From the NCBI GenBank assembly GCA_011050685.1, contig DRFF01000009.1, positions 1-33,153 of the forward strand: 33,153 nt of DNA, given 5' to 3'. The stretch comes from Aurantimonas coralicida. Lineage in GTDB: Bacteria; Pseudomonadota; Alphaproteobacteria; Rhizobiales; Rhizobiaceae. A model generated the notes under the pieces. The model was not told the origin of the DNA. It saw nothing but the letters and a program-made list of their open reading frames with translations, and did no database searches. Shown here piece by piece: positions 15,562 to 25,403 of this stretch (position 1 is its first letter; every line of letters starts with the position of its first letter). A program made the position numbers and the translations under genes.

Positions 15562-16725
15562 ATGCACGGCGAACTCTATGAGCCCCTGGGTCTCGATCTC
15601 GACGGCGGCAACGCCCGCCGTCGCCCGTCGGCGTCGACGCTGGGCGGTCTGACCTTGGCGGCGCTCGTCGTCGCCGGCTCGCTCACGACCGCACTCCTCG
15701 GGCAGCCGGAACGTCGGGTCACGGACTATTTCGCCGAAGAAACGGCCGCGACGATTGCCGCCGATCAGATCGCTGCCACGACGGTAACCGTCGCGAAGCC
15801 CTCGCGGGTGGCGAAGGCGCCGCTGCCGATCGTCTACTCCGGTCCCGACGACCCGGCGCTGCATGAAGGCGGCGGGATCGGCTTCCGCATCGAGGATCCC
15901 GTCACCTATCGCCAACGCGCCTCGGACGCGCATCTGCCCGACCCGGATCTCATCGAGGAAAGCGGCTACGGCCCGCTGCCGACGCGCGGGGCGGATGGCA
16001 GGCGGCCGTTCGACGTCTATGCCGGATCCTCGAGCGGCACACTGGGCGCCCGCATCGCCATTGTCGTTGGTGGTCTCGGCATCAGCCAGACCGGGACGTT
16101 GAACGCCCTGAACGCCTTGCCGGGCTCGGTGACGCTCGGCTTCGCGCCGGCGGGCAACAGTCTCGACCGCTGGATGCAGGACGCGCGGCGGGGAGGGCAC
16201 GAGCTCTTGCTGCAGGTGCCGCTCGAGCCGATCGGCTATCCGCAGATCGATCCCGGCAAGAATACCGTGACGGTCGCCGACGCGGCGGCCGGCCGCTTTG
16301 ATGCGCTGTACGCCTCGCTTGGCCGGATCACCAACTATGTCGGCATCATGAACTACATGGGCGGCCGGTTCACCGGCGATCCCTCGGCGATGGAGCCGCT
16401 GATCGCCGAACTCGGTCGTCGCGGCCTGATGTATCTCGACGATTCCAGCTCGCTGCGGTCGCTCGCCAAGGACACGGCGACGCTTCAGAACGTCCCGGTC
16501 GCTGCCTCCAACGTGATGATCGACGAGACTCAGGATGCGGCCGACATCCGCCGTCAGTTGGATACGCTCGAGCGCATCGCCCGCGCCGAAGGCGCGGCGA
16601 TCGGCGTCGCATCGGCCTTCGACGTCTCGGTCGCGGTCATTGCCGAATGGATTGCCGAGGCGAGCGGACGCGGCATCGAGATCGTGCCGGTCTCCGCGTT
16701 GGCCGAGGATACGGAGCGCCGCTGA
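15562..16725 (+). CDS. Divergent polysaccharide deacetylase family protein
   Basis: A 387-residue protein with a short cytoplasmic N-terminus, one membrane anchor (~25-47), a linker, and a C-terminal domain (~155-385) of the divergent polysaccharide deacetylase family (DUF610 type). Recognisable parts are 'IAIVVGGLGISQTGT', 'VTLGFAPAGNSLDRWMQDAR', 'GHELLLQVPLEP', 'NYMGGRFTGDPSAM' and 'LMYLDDSSS'. The family sits beside ctpA and envC-like genes in many proteobacteria, so a role in the cell envelope is likely, but its enzymatic activity is unproven. GGGAAGA precedes the ATG. A terminator between ctpA and this gene suggests its own promoter. Confidence 0.9.
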   Translation: MHGELYEPLGLDLDGGNARRRPSASTLGGLTLAALVVAGSLTTALLGQPERRVTDYFAEETAATIAADQIAATTVTVAKPSRVAKAPLPIVYSGPDDPALHEGGGIGFRIEDPVTYRQRASDAHLPDPDLIEESGYGPLPTRGADGRRPFDVYAGSSSGTLGARIAIVVGGLGISQTGTLNALNALPGSVTLGFAPAGNSLDRWMQDARRGGHELLLQVPLEPIGYPQIDPGKNTVTVADAAAGRFDALYASLGRITNYVGIMNYMGGRFTGDPSAMEPLIAELGRRGLMYLDDSSSLRSLAKDTATLQNVPVAASNVMIDETQDAADIRRQLDTLERIARAEGAAIGVASAFDVSVAVIAEWIAEASGRGIEIVPVSALAEDTERR

Positions 16726-16826
16726 CCGCCGCGCTCCATCGATGCCCTTGCCCTCGTCGCCGAGCGCGCGATAACACCACCCACTGACGGGGAGATCAGC
16801 GCCCCAGACACTCGGGACGGCACAGC

Positions 16827-17339
16827 ATGAAACCGATCGCATTCGACAATCTTCCCTATCGCCCTTGCGTCGGCGTCATGGTGCTCAACCGCGACGGACT
16901 GGTCTGGTCCGGCCGCCGGATGATGGTGGACAAGGGCGAGATGACCGGGGCGACGCAGCTTTGGCAGATGCCGCAAGGCGGCATCGACAAGGGCGAGGAC
17001 CCGCTGGAGGCGGCGCGCCGCGAACTCTACGAGGAAACCGGCATGCGCTCCGTCTCATTGCTCGGCGAGGCGCGGGACTGGATCGACTATGACCTGCCGC
17101 CCGAGCTTGTCGGCATCGCCCTCAAGGGTCGCTATCGGGGCCAGACCCAGCGCTGGTTCGCCTTCCGCTTCGACGGCGACGATAGCGAGATCGCCATCAA
17201 CCCGCCGCCGGGCGGGCACAGCGCGGAGTTCGATGAATGGGCGTGGAAGCCGATGGACGAATTGCTCGACCTGATCGTGCCGTTCAAGCGCGGCGTCTAT
17301 GAACAGGTGATCGCGGCGTTCCGCCATCTGACGACATGA
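16827..17339 (+). CDS. rppH: RNA pyrophosphohydrolase RppH (Nudix)
   Basis: A 170-residue Nudix hydrolase. The Nudix box runs from Gly51 to Met73 ('[20 protein letters not shown]' then TGM) and keeps the G-x5-E-x7-REUxEExGU pattern. The N-terminal '[17 protein letters not shown]' and the 'QMPQGG' turn are typical of RppH/IalA. The enzyme removes pyrophosphate from the 5' end of triphosphorylated mRNA and so starts RNase E-dependent decay. It follows the deacetylase gene by 101 bp on the same strand, a common arrangement in Hyphomicrobiales. Confidence 0.95.
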   Translation: MKPIAFDNLPYRPCVGVMVLNRDGLVWSGRRMMVDKGEMTGATQLWQMPQGGIDKGEDPLEAARRELYEETGMRSVSLLGEARDWIDYDLPPELVGIALKGRYRGQTQRWFAFRFDGDDSEIAINPPPGGHSAEFDEWAWKPMDELLDLIVPFKRGVYEQVIAAFRHLTT

Positions 17340-17466
17340 GTACGAGCGACATGAAACTCGTCGGCATCCTCAGTGCATGAATTGGACGTTTTATATTGAA
17401 CCGCGGCTTTGCGGGCTACGATGATGTGTAAGACCGGCAGCGCCGCAGTGTCAGAAAAGGGACGTC

Positions 17467-17874
17467 ATGTTCAGCCACGTTACCGTCGGTGTGAGTGATC
17501 TTCAGTTCGCATCTCGTTTTTACGATGCGGTACTCCAGCCCCTTGGACTCCGGCAACGGGCAGTCCTTGCGGACGGTGGCCCGCCGTCCTTGTGCTGGGT
17601 CTGCCGGGACAATGCACTGCCGCGCTTTTATGCTTACGTGCCCTTCGACGGCGGGTCGGCAACGCCCGGAAACGGCAGCATGGTCGCCTTTCTGGCCCCT
17701 TCGGAAGAGGCGGTCTCAGACGCCCATGCAGCCGGGTTGGCCGTGGGAGGCAAGAATGAAGGAGCGCCGGGCCCACGGCCTCACTACGGCGACGGCTATT
17801 TTGGTGCCTATCTGCGCGATCTCGACGGAAACAAAGTCCATATCGTCTACCGTGGCGATCTGATCACGCAGTAG
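17467..17874 (+). CDS. VOC family (glyoxalase/bleomycin resistance-like) protein
   Basis: A 135-residue protein with two paired beta-alpha-beta modules of the vicinal oxygen chelate fold. 'MFSHVTVGVSDLQFASRFYD' at the start supplies a likely metal-binding His4, and 'YGAYLRDLDGNKVHIVYRG'-like sequence at the end ('FGAYLRDLDGNKVHIVYRG') closes the second module. The position usually held by the second-module glutamate is a histidine here. Substrate unknown; members include glyoxalases, dioxygenases and drug-binding proteins. AAGGGA lies seven bases before the ATG. It precedes the LysE-type gene by 26 bp and may share its transcript. Confidence 0.88.
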   Translation: MFSHVTVGVSDLQFASRFYDAVLQPLGLRQRAVLADGGPPSLCWVCRDNALPRFYAYVPFDGGSATPGNGSMVAFLAPSEEAVSDAHAAGLAVGGKNEGAPGPRPHYGDGYFGAYLRDLDGNKVHIVYRGDLITQ

Positions 17875-17900
17875 GAAACGGTGAGCACGGAGCAGCGGGG

Positions 17901-18545
17901 ATGGTGACGATGAGCAGCGAGCATGTAGATCAACTGTTCCTCGTTTATGCGACCTACCTGATCGCGACCGCCAGCCCCGGCCCGAGCAATATGGCGATCA
18001 TGGGCGTTGCAATGGAGCGAGGACGCATGTCCGCTATCGTGTTTGCACTGGGCGTCGTTACCGGCTCAATGTTCTGGGCGCTTCTTGCGGCGACAGGCCT
18101 CTCCGCCGTTCTCTCGACCTATGCCAATGCACTGTTTGCCATCAAGATCGCGGGTGGACTTTATCTCCTGTATCTCGCCTGGAAGGCCGCCAATTCTGCC
18201 CTCAGTTCGCGTCCGGCAACTCTCGCCATTCCGGATGGCTCGCGGCTAAAATTTCGTGCGTTGTATCGCCGCGGCATCCTCCTGCATGTCAGCAATCCAA
18301 AAGCCATCTTGGCATGGATCGCGATTATGTCGCTTGGCCTTCAGCCTGGTGCCCCTTCCCATGTGCTGTTGGCGATCATTGGAGGGTGCGCCGTTCTCGG
18401 CGTTCTGGTGTTCTGCGGCTATGCCTTGGTGTTTTCGACCGGCCCCATGCTCCGGGCCTATGAGAATGCCCGGCGTTGGGTCGAGGGCGCGCTTGCGCTC
18501 TTCTTCGGCATTGCCGGCGTCCGGCTTCTCCTATCGCGGGCCTGA
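17901..18545 (+). CDS. LysE/RhtB family amino-acid exporter
   Basis: A 214-residue inner-membrane protein with about six hydrophobic segments. The family signature 'ATASPGPSNMAIMGVAMERGR' (~21-42) and the glycine-rich 'ALGVVTGSMFW' are clear, and 'HVSNPKAILAWIA' opens the second half. The family exports basic or neutral amino acids and homoserine lactone-like compounds; the substrate cannot be told from sequence. The ATG at 17901 has GGAG about nine bases upstream; a second ATG lies three codons in. It follows the VOC gene closely. Confidence 0.92.
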   Translation: MVTMSSEHVDQLFLVYATYLIATASPGPSNMAIMGVAMERGRMSAIVFALGVVTGSMFWALLAATGLSAVLSTYANALFAIKIAGGLYLLYLAWKAANSALSSRPATLAIPDGSRLKFRALYRRGILLHVSNPKAILAWIAIMSLGLQPGAPSHVLLAIIGGCAVLGVLVFCGYALVFSTGPMLRAYENARRWVEGALALFFGIAGVRLLLSRA

Positions 18546-18644
18546 TATCCCGACAGCCTGCGTTCGGTCGAATTAAAGCGGGATTTCACGCGGAGCTGCC
18601 GATGGAGCGCTGGCCGCGTGGGAAATGCCGCCTGGTCACTGAAA

Positions 18645-18669
18645 CGAAAAGGCCGGCATCGCGCCGGCC
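18645..18669 (-). terminator. Intrinsic terminator of the ATP synthase operon
   Basis: On the minus strand GGCCGGC (18669-18663) and GCCGGCC (18657-18651) form a stem with a five-base loop, followed by TTTTCGTTT. It lies about 30 bp after the atpC stop. Confidence 0.85.
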
Positions 18670-18696
18670 CCATTGTATCGAACAGAAATAGGAATA

Positions 18697-19101
18697 TCAG
18701 AAGCCGACGGCGACCCGCGCTTCGCGGAGCTGGTCGAGGGCATGCTCGGCCTTTGCCTTCGCCTCGGGCGTCTTGGCGTCGGCGACGTCTTCCTCGGCGT
18801 TCTTGATCTGCTGGTCGAGCTCCGCCGCGTCGAGATCCTCGACGCGGGTGGCGCGCTCGGCCAGCAGCGTGAAGCTGTTCTGGTTGACGTCGGCGAAGCC
18901 GCCGAGCACGAAGATTTTCTGCTCGGAACCGCTTTCCAGCGTCGCCACCACGACACCGGGCTTCAGTGTCGTCATCAGCGGCGCGTGCTTGGCCATGACG
19001 GTGAAATAGCCTTCGGTGCCGGGCACGTTGACGGCCGTCACCGCTTCAGACAGCAGCAGGCGCTCGGGAGAGACGAGTTCGAACTGAAAACTATCGGACA
19101 T
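18697..19101 (-). CDS. atpC: F1F0 ATP synthase subunit epsilon
   Basis: A 134-residue epsilon subunit of the F1 central stalk. The beta-sandwich domain has the typical 'FQFELVSPERLLLSEAVTAV', 'GTEGYFTVMAKHAPLMTTLKPG' and 'KIFVLGGFADVN' strands, and the C-terminal helical region ('AELDQQIKNAEEDVADAKTP') follows. It is the last gene of the atp operon and ends just before a terminator. Unusually, 396 bp separate its start from the atpD stop, and this gap is filled by a small secreted-protein gene. Confidence 0.96.
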   Translation of the reverse strand: MSDSFQFELVSPERLLLSEAVTAVNVPGTEGYFTVMAKHAPLMTTLKPGVVVATLESGSEQKIFVLGGFADVNQNSFTLLAERATRVEDLDAAELDQQIKNAEEDVADAKTPEAKAKAEHALDQLREARVAVGF

Positions 19102-19110
19102 GGTGCCCCT

Positions 19111-19497
19111 TTAAGGTCGGAATGGAAGGCGTGCTTTGATCTCACGGCGCACCCTCTCAGTACAAGGTTGTTCCTTGAACTTGGACTCAGCCATCCCTTG
19201 GCCAGCACCATGCCACGCGGCGATCAAAGCCATCTGTTGCTCGGTTTTCCCTTTGCCCCGCCAGTAGGCCATCAACGGGCTGAAACTCAAACGAGTCCAG
19301 TCAAAACCGCAGGCGCTGACGGTTCCGCTAACCACTCCCTGATCAAAGATCGCGTCCATCTGCATCTTCGTCAATCCGGCCTCCCGAGCCAGATCCTGCC
19401 TGGTGTCAGCTCGTGTGGTCGCCGGCAGAACCCAGTCGGAAATCACGAGAAGAGCAACAACCGCTCCGACGAGGGGCCCTGGTGATCGAGTAAACAA
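19111..19497 (-). CDS. Putative secreted protein inserted between atpD and atpC
   Basis: A 128-residue open frame I do not recognise. An N-terminal hydrophobic segment (~9-28, ending Pro-Ala-Thr-Thr-Arg-Ala-Asp) looks like a signal peptide, so the mature part would be periplasmic. It has two cysteines (~63 and ~111), 'AREAGLTKMQMDAIFDQGVVSG', and 'KGKTEQQMALIAAWHGAGQGM'. No ATG lies near the start, so TTG 19497, three bases after the atpD stop, is the likely start by coupling; atpC begins nine bases after its stop. Tight spacing on both sides and the intact frame argue for a real gene. Its codon use is visibly less GC-biased than atpD and atpC, suggesting later acquisition. Confidence 0.62.
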   Translation of the reverse strand: MFTRSPGPLVGAVVALLVISDWVLPATTRADTRQDLAREAGLTKMQMDAIFDQGVVSGTVSACGFDWTRLSFSPLMAYWRGKGKTEQQMALIAAWHGAGQGMAESKFKEQPCTERVRREIKARLPFRP

Positions 19498-19500
19498 CGG

Positions 19501-21853
<2,353 letters not shown>

Positions 21854-21923
21854 GGCTTGGCGCTGTCTCCCGCTAGCTCGGCCACGCCCGCTGAGGGGCG
21901 CGGCTTATGCGCGTTTTCGTGAC

Positions 21924-23453
21924 TCAGGCGAAGCTCTTGGCGAATGAATCGATCGCCGACTTCAAGTTCTCGCGGATTTCGTCCGAAAGCGCCTTTTCTT
22001 GCGCGATCCGGTCGAGCAGATCCTTGTGATCGCTCCGCAGCGCGTTGAGCAGGCCCTGCTCGAAATCGCTGACCTGATCGACCCGAAGCTTGTCGAGATA
22101 GCCTTGCGTGCCGGCGAAGATCACCGCCACCTGCTCCTCGGTCTTCAGCGGCGAGAACTGCGGCTGCTTCAACAGCTCCGTCAGACGGGCGCCGCGATTG
22201 AGCAGGCGCTGCGTCGCGGCGTCGAGATCGGAGCCGAACTGGGCGAAAGCCGCCATCTCGCGATACTGCGCGAGCTCGCCCTTGATCGAACCAGCGACCT
22301 GTTTCATCGCCTTGATCTGGGCGGCCGAGCCGACGCGGCTGACCGAGAGGCCGACGTTCACGGCGGGACGGATACCCTGGAAGAACAGGGTGGTCTCGAG
22401 GAAGATCTGGCCGTCGGTGATCGAGATCACGTTGGTCGGGATATAGGCCGACACGTCGCCGGCCTGGGTCTCGATGACCGGCAGCGCCGTAAGCGAACCT
22501 GCGCCGTGGGCCTCGCTCAGCTTGGCGGCGCGCTCGAGCAGCCGCGAATGCAGATAGAAGACGTCGCCCGGATAGGCTTCGCGGCCGGGTGGACGGCGCA
22601 GCAGCAGCGACATCTGGCGGTAGGAGACGGCCTGCTTGGAGAGATCGTCATAGGCGATCACGGCGTGCATGCCGTTATCGCGGAAATATTCGCCCATGGC
22701 GCAGCCGGTGAACGGCGCGATGTACTGCATCGGGGCCGGGTCCGACGCCGTGGCGGCGACGACGATGGAATACTCCATGGCACCACGCTCCTCGAGCGTG
22801 CGCACGAACTGTGCGACGGTGGAGCGCTTCTGGCCGACAGCGACGTAGATGCAATAGAGCTTGTCGCTCTCGCGGTTCTCGTCATGCGCCGGCTTCTGGT
22901 TGAGGAAGGTATCGAGCAGGATCGCGGTCTTGCCGGTCTGGCGGTCGCCGATGACCAGCTCGCGCTGGCCGCGGCCGATCGGAATCAGCGCGTCGATGGC
23001 CTTCAGGCCGGTCGACATCGGCTCATGCACCGACTTGCGCGGGATGATGCCCGGCGCCTTGACGTCGACGCGGCGCTGCTCGGCGCCCTCGATCGGGCCC
23101 TTGCCGTCGATCGGATTGCCGAGACCGTCGACGACGCGTCCCAAAAGGCCCTTACCCGTCGGCACCTCGACGATGTTGCCGGTGCGCTTGACGGTGTCGC
23201 CTTCCTTGATCGCCCGGTCGGAGCCGAAGATCACGACGCCGACATTGTCCTCTTCCAGATTCAGGGCCATGCCCTGAATCCCGCCGGGGAATTCGACCAT
23301 CTCGCCGGCCTGGCAATTGTCGAGCCCGTAGACGCGCGCGATGCCGTCGCCGACCGAAAGAACCTGGCCGACTTCCGAGACTTCCGCCTCCGAGCCGAAG
23401 TTCTTGATCTGCTTCTTGAGGATTGCGGAAATTTCCGCGGCGCGGATGTCCAT
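21924..23453 (-). CDS. atpA: F1F0 ATP synthase subunit alpha
   Basis: A 509-residue alpha subunit. It shows the non-catalytic nucleotide site Walker [11 protein letters not shown], '[15 protein letters not shown]', and the conserved '[45 protein letters not shown]' region containing the arginine finger further on ('[12 protein letters not shown]'). Its ATG overlaps the atpH stop by one base (TGATG), so the two are translationally coupled. Confidence 0.98.
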   Translation of the reverse strand: MDIRAAEISAILKKQIKNFGSEAEVSEVGQVLSVGDGIARVYGLDNCQAGEMVEFPGGIQGMALNLEEDNVGVVIFGSDRAIKEGDTVKRTGNIVEVPTGKGLLGRVVDGLGNPIDGKGPIEGAEQRRVDVKAPGIIPRKSVHEPMSTGLKAIDALIPIGRGQRELVIGDRQTGKTAILLDTFLNQKPAHDENRESDKLYCIYVAVGQKRSTVAQFVRTLEERGAMEYSIVVAATASDPAPMQYIAPFTGCAMGEYFRDNGMHAVIAYDDLSKQAVSYRQMSLLLRRPPGREAYPGDVFYLHSRLLERAAKLSEAHGAGSLTALPVIETQAGDVSAYIPTNVISITDGQIFLETTLFFQGIRPAVNVGLSVSRVGSAAQIKAMKQVAGSIKGELAQYREMAAFAQFGSDLDAATQRLLNRGARLTELLKQPQFSPLKTEEQVAVIFAGTQGYLDKLRVDQVSDFEQGLLNALRSDHKDLLDRIAQEKALSDEIRENLKSAIDSFAKSFA

Positions 23454-24013
23454 CAGCCGACCTCTTTCAGTGCAAGCTTAAGCGAATTGAGTTTGGTACG
23501 AAGCGAGGTGTCGATCTGGCGCGATCCGATCTTGACGATCAGCCCGCCGAGGATCGTGGAATCGACACTCTCGGTCATGGTTACGGTCTTGCCGGCATAG
23601 GAGCCGAGTGCCTCGGCAAGTTCCTTGCGCTGGGCGGCCGACAGCTTGTGGGCGCTGGTCACCGACGCCGCGACTTCGCCGCGATGCTCGGCCGCATACT
23701 GGCGAAAGCCGCGAATGATGCCCGGCAGGACGAAGAGGCGGCGATTCGACGCGACGACCCGCAGGAAGTTGCCGGTCAGTTCGCTCGGCTTTACCTCGCC
23801 AACGATGGCGTCGATCGCCTTCATCTGATCGTCCGAGGAGAAGACCGGACTTTCGACGAGCCGGCGGAAATCCGCATTGTCGTCGATCAGTTTTTGAAAC
23901 GCCACGAGCTCGGATTCGACCGTCTCGATCGCGCCGTCATCGCGGGCGAGATCGAAGAGCGATTGGGCGTAGCGGTCTGCGACCCCCGAAACGGGAGAGG
24001 ATGATTGTGCCAC
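23453..24013 (-). CDS. atpH: F1F0 ATP synthase subunit delta (OSCP)
   Basis: A 186-residue peripheral-stalk subunit that links F1 to the F0 b subunits. The N-terminal helical domain begins '[19 protein letters not shown]', and the C-terminal part contains '[20 protein letters not shown]' and '[21 protein letters not shown]'. It is first in the operon, as is usual in alphaproteobacteria where F0 genes are encoded elsewhere. The start at 24013 is GTG with only a weak purine-rich site upstream. Confidence 0.97.
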   Translation of the reverse strand: MAQSSSPVSGVADRYAQSLFDLARDDGAIETVESELVAFQKLIDDNADFRRLVESPVFSSDDQMKAIDAIVGEVKPSELTGNFLRVVASNRRLFVLPGIIRGFRQYAAEHRGEVAASVTSAHKLSAAQRKELAEALGSYAGKTVTMTESVDSTILGGLIVKIGSRQIDTSLRTKLNSLKLALKEVG

Positions 24014-24184
24014 GGACGACCGTTTCTCTTTCGGTTTCGTTCAAGGCATTCGTTGCGTCTCTGAAGCGAGAACGCCCCAAATCCTTGAAGCCGTTAGATG
24101 ATTGACGGAAGGCGTGCGACCGGGCCGCAAAAGCCCTTCCGAAGACTGGGTCCGTCTAGCATAGGGTTTTGCCGGCGACAACAC

Positions 24185-24210
24185 GCTTTGGCGACAGCTT
24201 TTGCCAAAGC
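24185..24210. other. Hairpin upstream of atpH
   Basis: GCTTTGGC (24185-24192) and GCCAAAGC (24203-24210) are exact reverse complements. The hairpin lies between the small membrane protein gene and atpH. It could end the former's transcript or lie in the atp leader; no T-run is seen. Confidence 0.4.
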
Positions 24211-24260
24211 ATCGTCCGATTTGCGCCGATTTGCCGCTGGTGCGGGGCGCTCGCCCGCGG

Positions 24261-24656
24261 CTAATTCGCCACCATGCCGAAGACGGGAGCGAGAGCCGCG
24301 GCCGCCAGAGCAAGTGCCAGAAAAAACATCAGCCAATTATAAGCGGTCGATCCGCGGTCCGACATGATCGAGACCAGTCGGCCGAAACCGGTGAACAGCC
24401 ACCCTGCACCCAGCGTCATCTGGACGAAGGGCTGATTATAGAGGAGCAGCGTCACGATGCCGACGCCGAGCCAGAAGCCGGCGAGGGTCGCCCGCGATTC
24501 GGATAGGGCTTCGGGATGGCGCGGGCTGGTTTCCAGCCTGAGAGCGCGAAACGTGATTCGCGGCGCGAACAAGGCGATGAGGCCGAACAGGACGGTGACG
24601 CACGCGGCCGCAAAGGGCAACATGTCGGCATTGGTTTGCGGCAGCGCGAATTCCAT
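24261..24656 (-). CDS. Small four-helix membrane protein, DUF4345-like
   Basis: A 131-residue protein with four hydrophobic segments (~10-32, ~57-75, ~80-97 and ~108-128). The segment 'ESRATLAGFWLGVGIVTLLLY' and the following 'GWLFTGFGRLVSIMSD' recall DUF4345 proteins, whose function is unknown. It lies upstream of the atp operon on the same strand with about 250 bp between. Family call is from memory of the motif pattern and is moderate. Confidence 0.6.
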   Translation of the reverse strand: MEFALPQTNADMLPFAAACVTVLFGLIALFAPRITFRALRLETSPRHPEALSESRATLAGFWLGVGIVTLLLYNQPFVQMTLGAGWLFTGFGRLVSIMSDRGSTAYNWLMFFLALALAAAALAPVFGMVAN

Positions 24657-24790
24657 CGAAGCTCCATCGGCGAGGGCAGGTGGCGGCAGTCGACGGGATG
24701 CCGCGCGGGAATCAGGACGGGCGCTTTATAGGCTGAGGGCCGGTGAGGCGAAAGACAGACGGCGAAGCGGCAGGCCGCGCTTGCCGCCGC

Positions 24791-25360
24791 TCAATTCTCG
24801 CAGCTGCCGGTGATCGCCACCGATTCCTTCTTGTCGCCCCAAAAAAGGGTCATCGAGCCGGAATAACGGGTCGTGCCGTTCTCCTGGCGCGCGTCCGCCA
24901 GGACGATGTTGACGTTGATGCGCGGCTCGCCCGCCGAGCGCCACACGGTGACCACCTGACCGTCCTTGTTGGGCGCCGTCTTGCCCTTTTCGAGTTCGCG
25001 CACCAGGCCGTTCGCCATGACGTAGCCACGCTCCGGTCCGACCGTTGTCCCGCTGCCGCTCTGGGTCATGGTCAGGAAAACGAACGGCTCGAACGCGGTC
25101 TCCGTGCTCGGCTTGACGGTCTTGTCGGGATCGACGAAGGCACAGCGCGTCGGGATGGGGGACCAGTCGAGGAGACCCAGTTCGAGACCTGTTGGCGTGT
25201 CGGGGGAGGCGGACGCCGTCGGCGCCTGACCCGGCGTCGTCGATGCGAAGGGAGAGGTCGGGAGCGAGGTTTCGCCCGCCTTGTCCTGAGCCAGGACCGA
25301 ATAACTCGCGAGCACGCTCATGGCCGCCCCGGCCACCAGACATTTCAACAGCGCCTGCAT
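24791..25360 (-). CDS. Secreted protein of unknown function
   Basis: A 189-residue protein with a signal peptide (~1-24, ending Ser-Val-Leu-Ala-Gln). A low-complexity Ser/Thr/Pro stretch (~30-55) follows, then a folded domain with 'WSPIPTRCAFVDPDKTVKPS', 'FVFLTMTQSGSG', 'VTVWRSAGEPRINVNIVLAD' and 'GSMTLFWGDKKESVAITGSCEN'. Two cysteines (~73 and ~187) could form a disulfide. I do not recognise the family. It lies 43 bp downstream of priA on the same strand and could be read from the same message. Confidence 0.7.
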   Translation of the reverse strand: MQALLKCLVAGAAMSVLASYSVLAQDKAGETSLPTSPFASTTPGQAPTASASPDTPTGLELGLLDWSPIPTRCAFVDPDKTVKPSTETAFEPFVFLTMTQSGSGTTVGPERGYVMANGLVRELEKGKTAPNKDGQVVTVWRSAGEPRINVNIVLADARQENGTTRYSGSMTLFWGDKKESVAITGSCEN

Positions 25361-25403
25361 CCGTCGTCTCCCCGTCCGTCACGCCCCTTTGCCAGAGGCT
25401 TTC

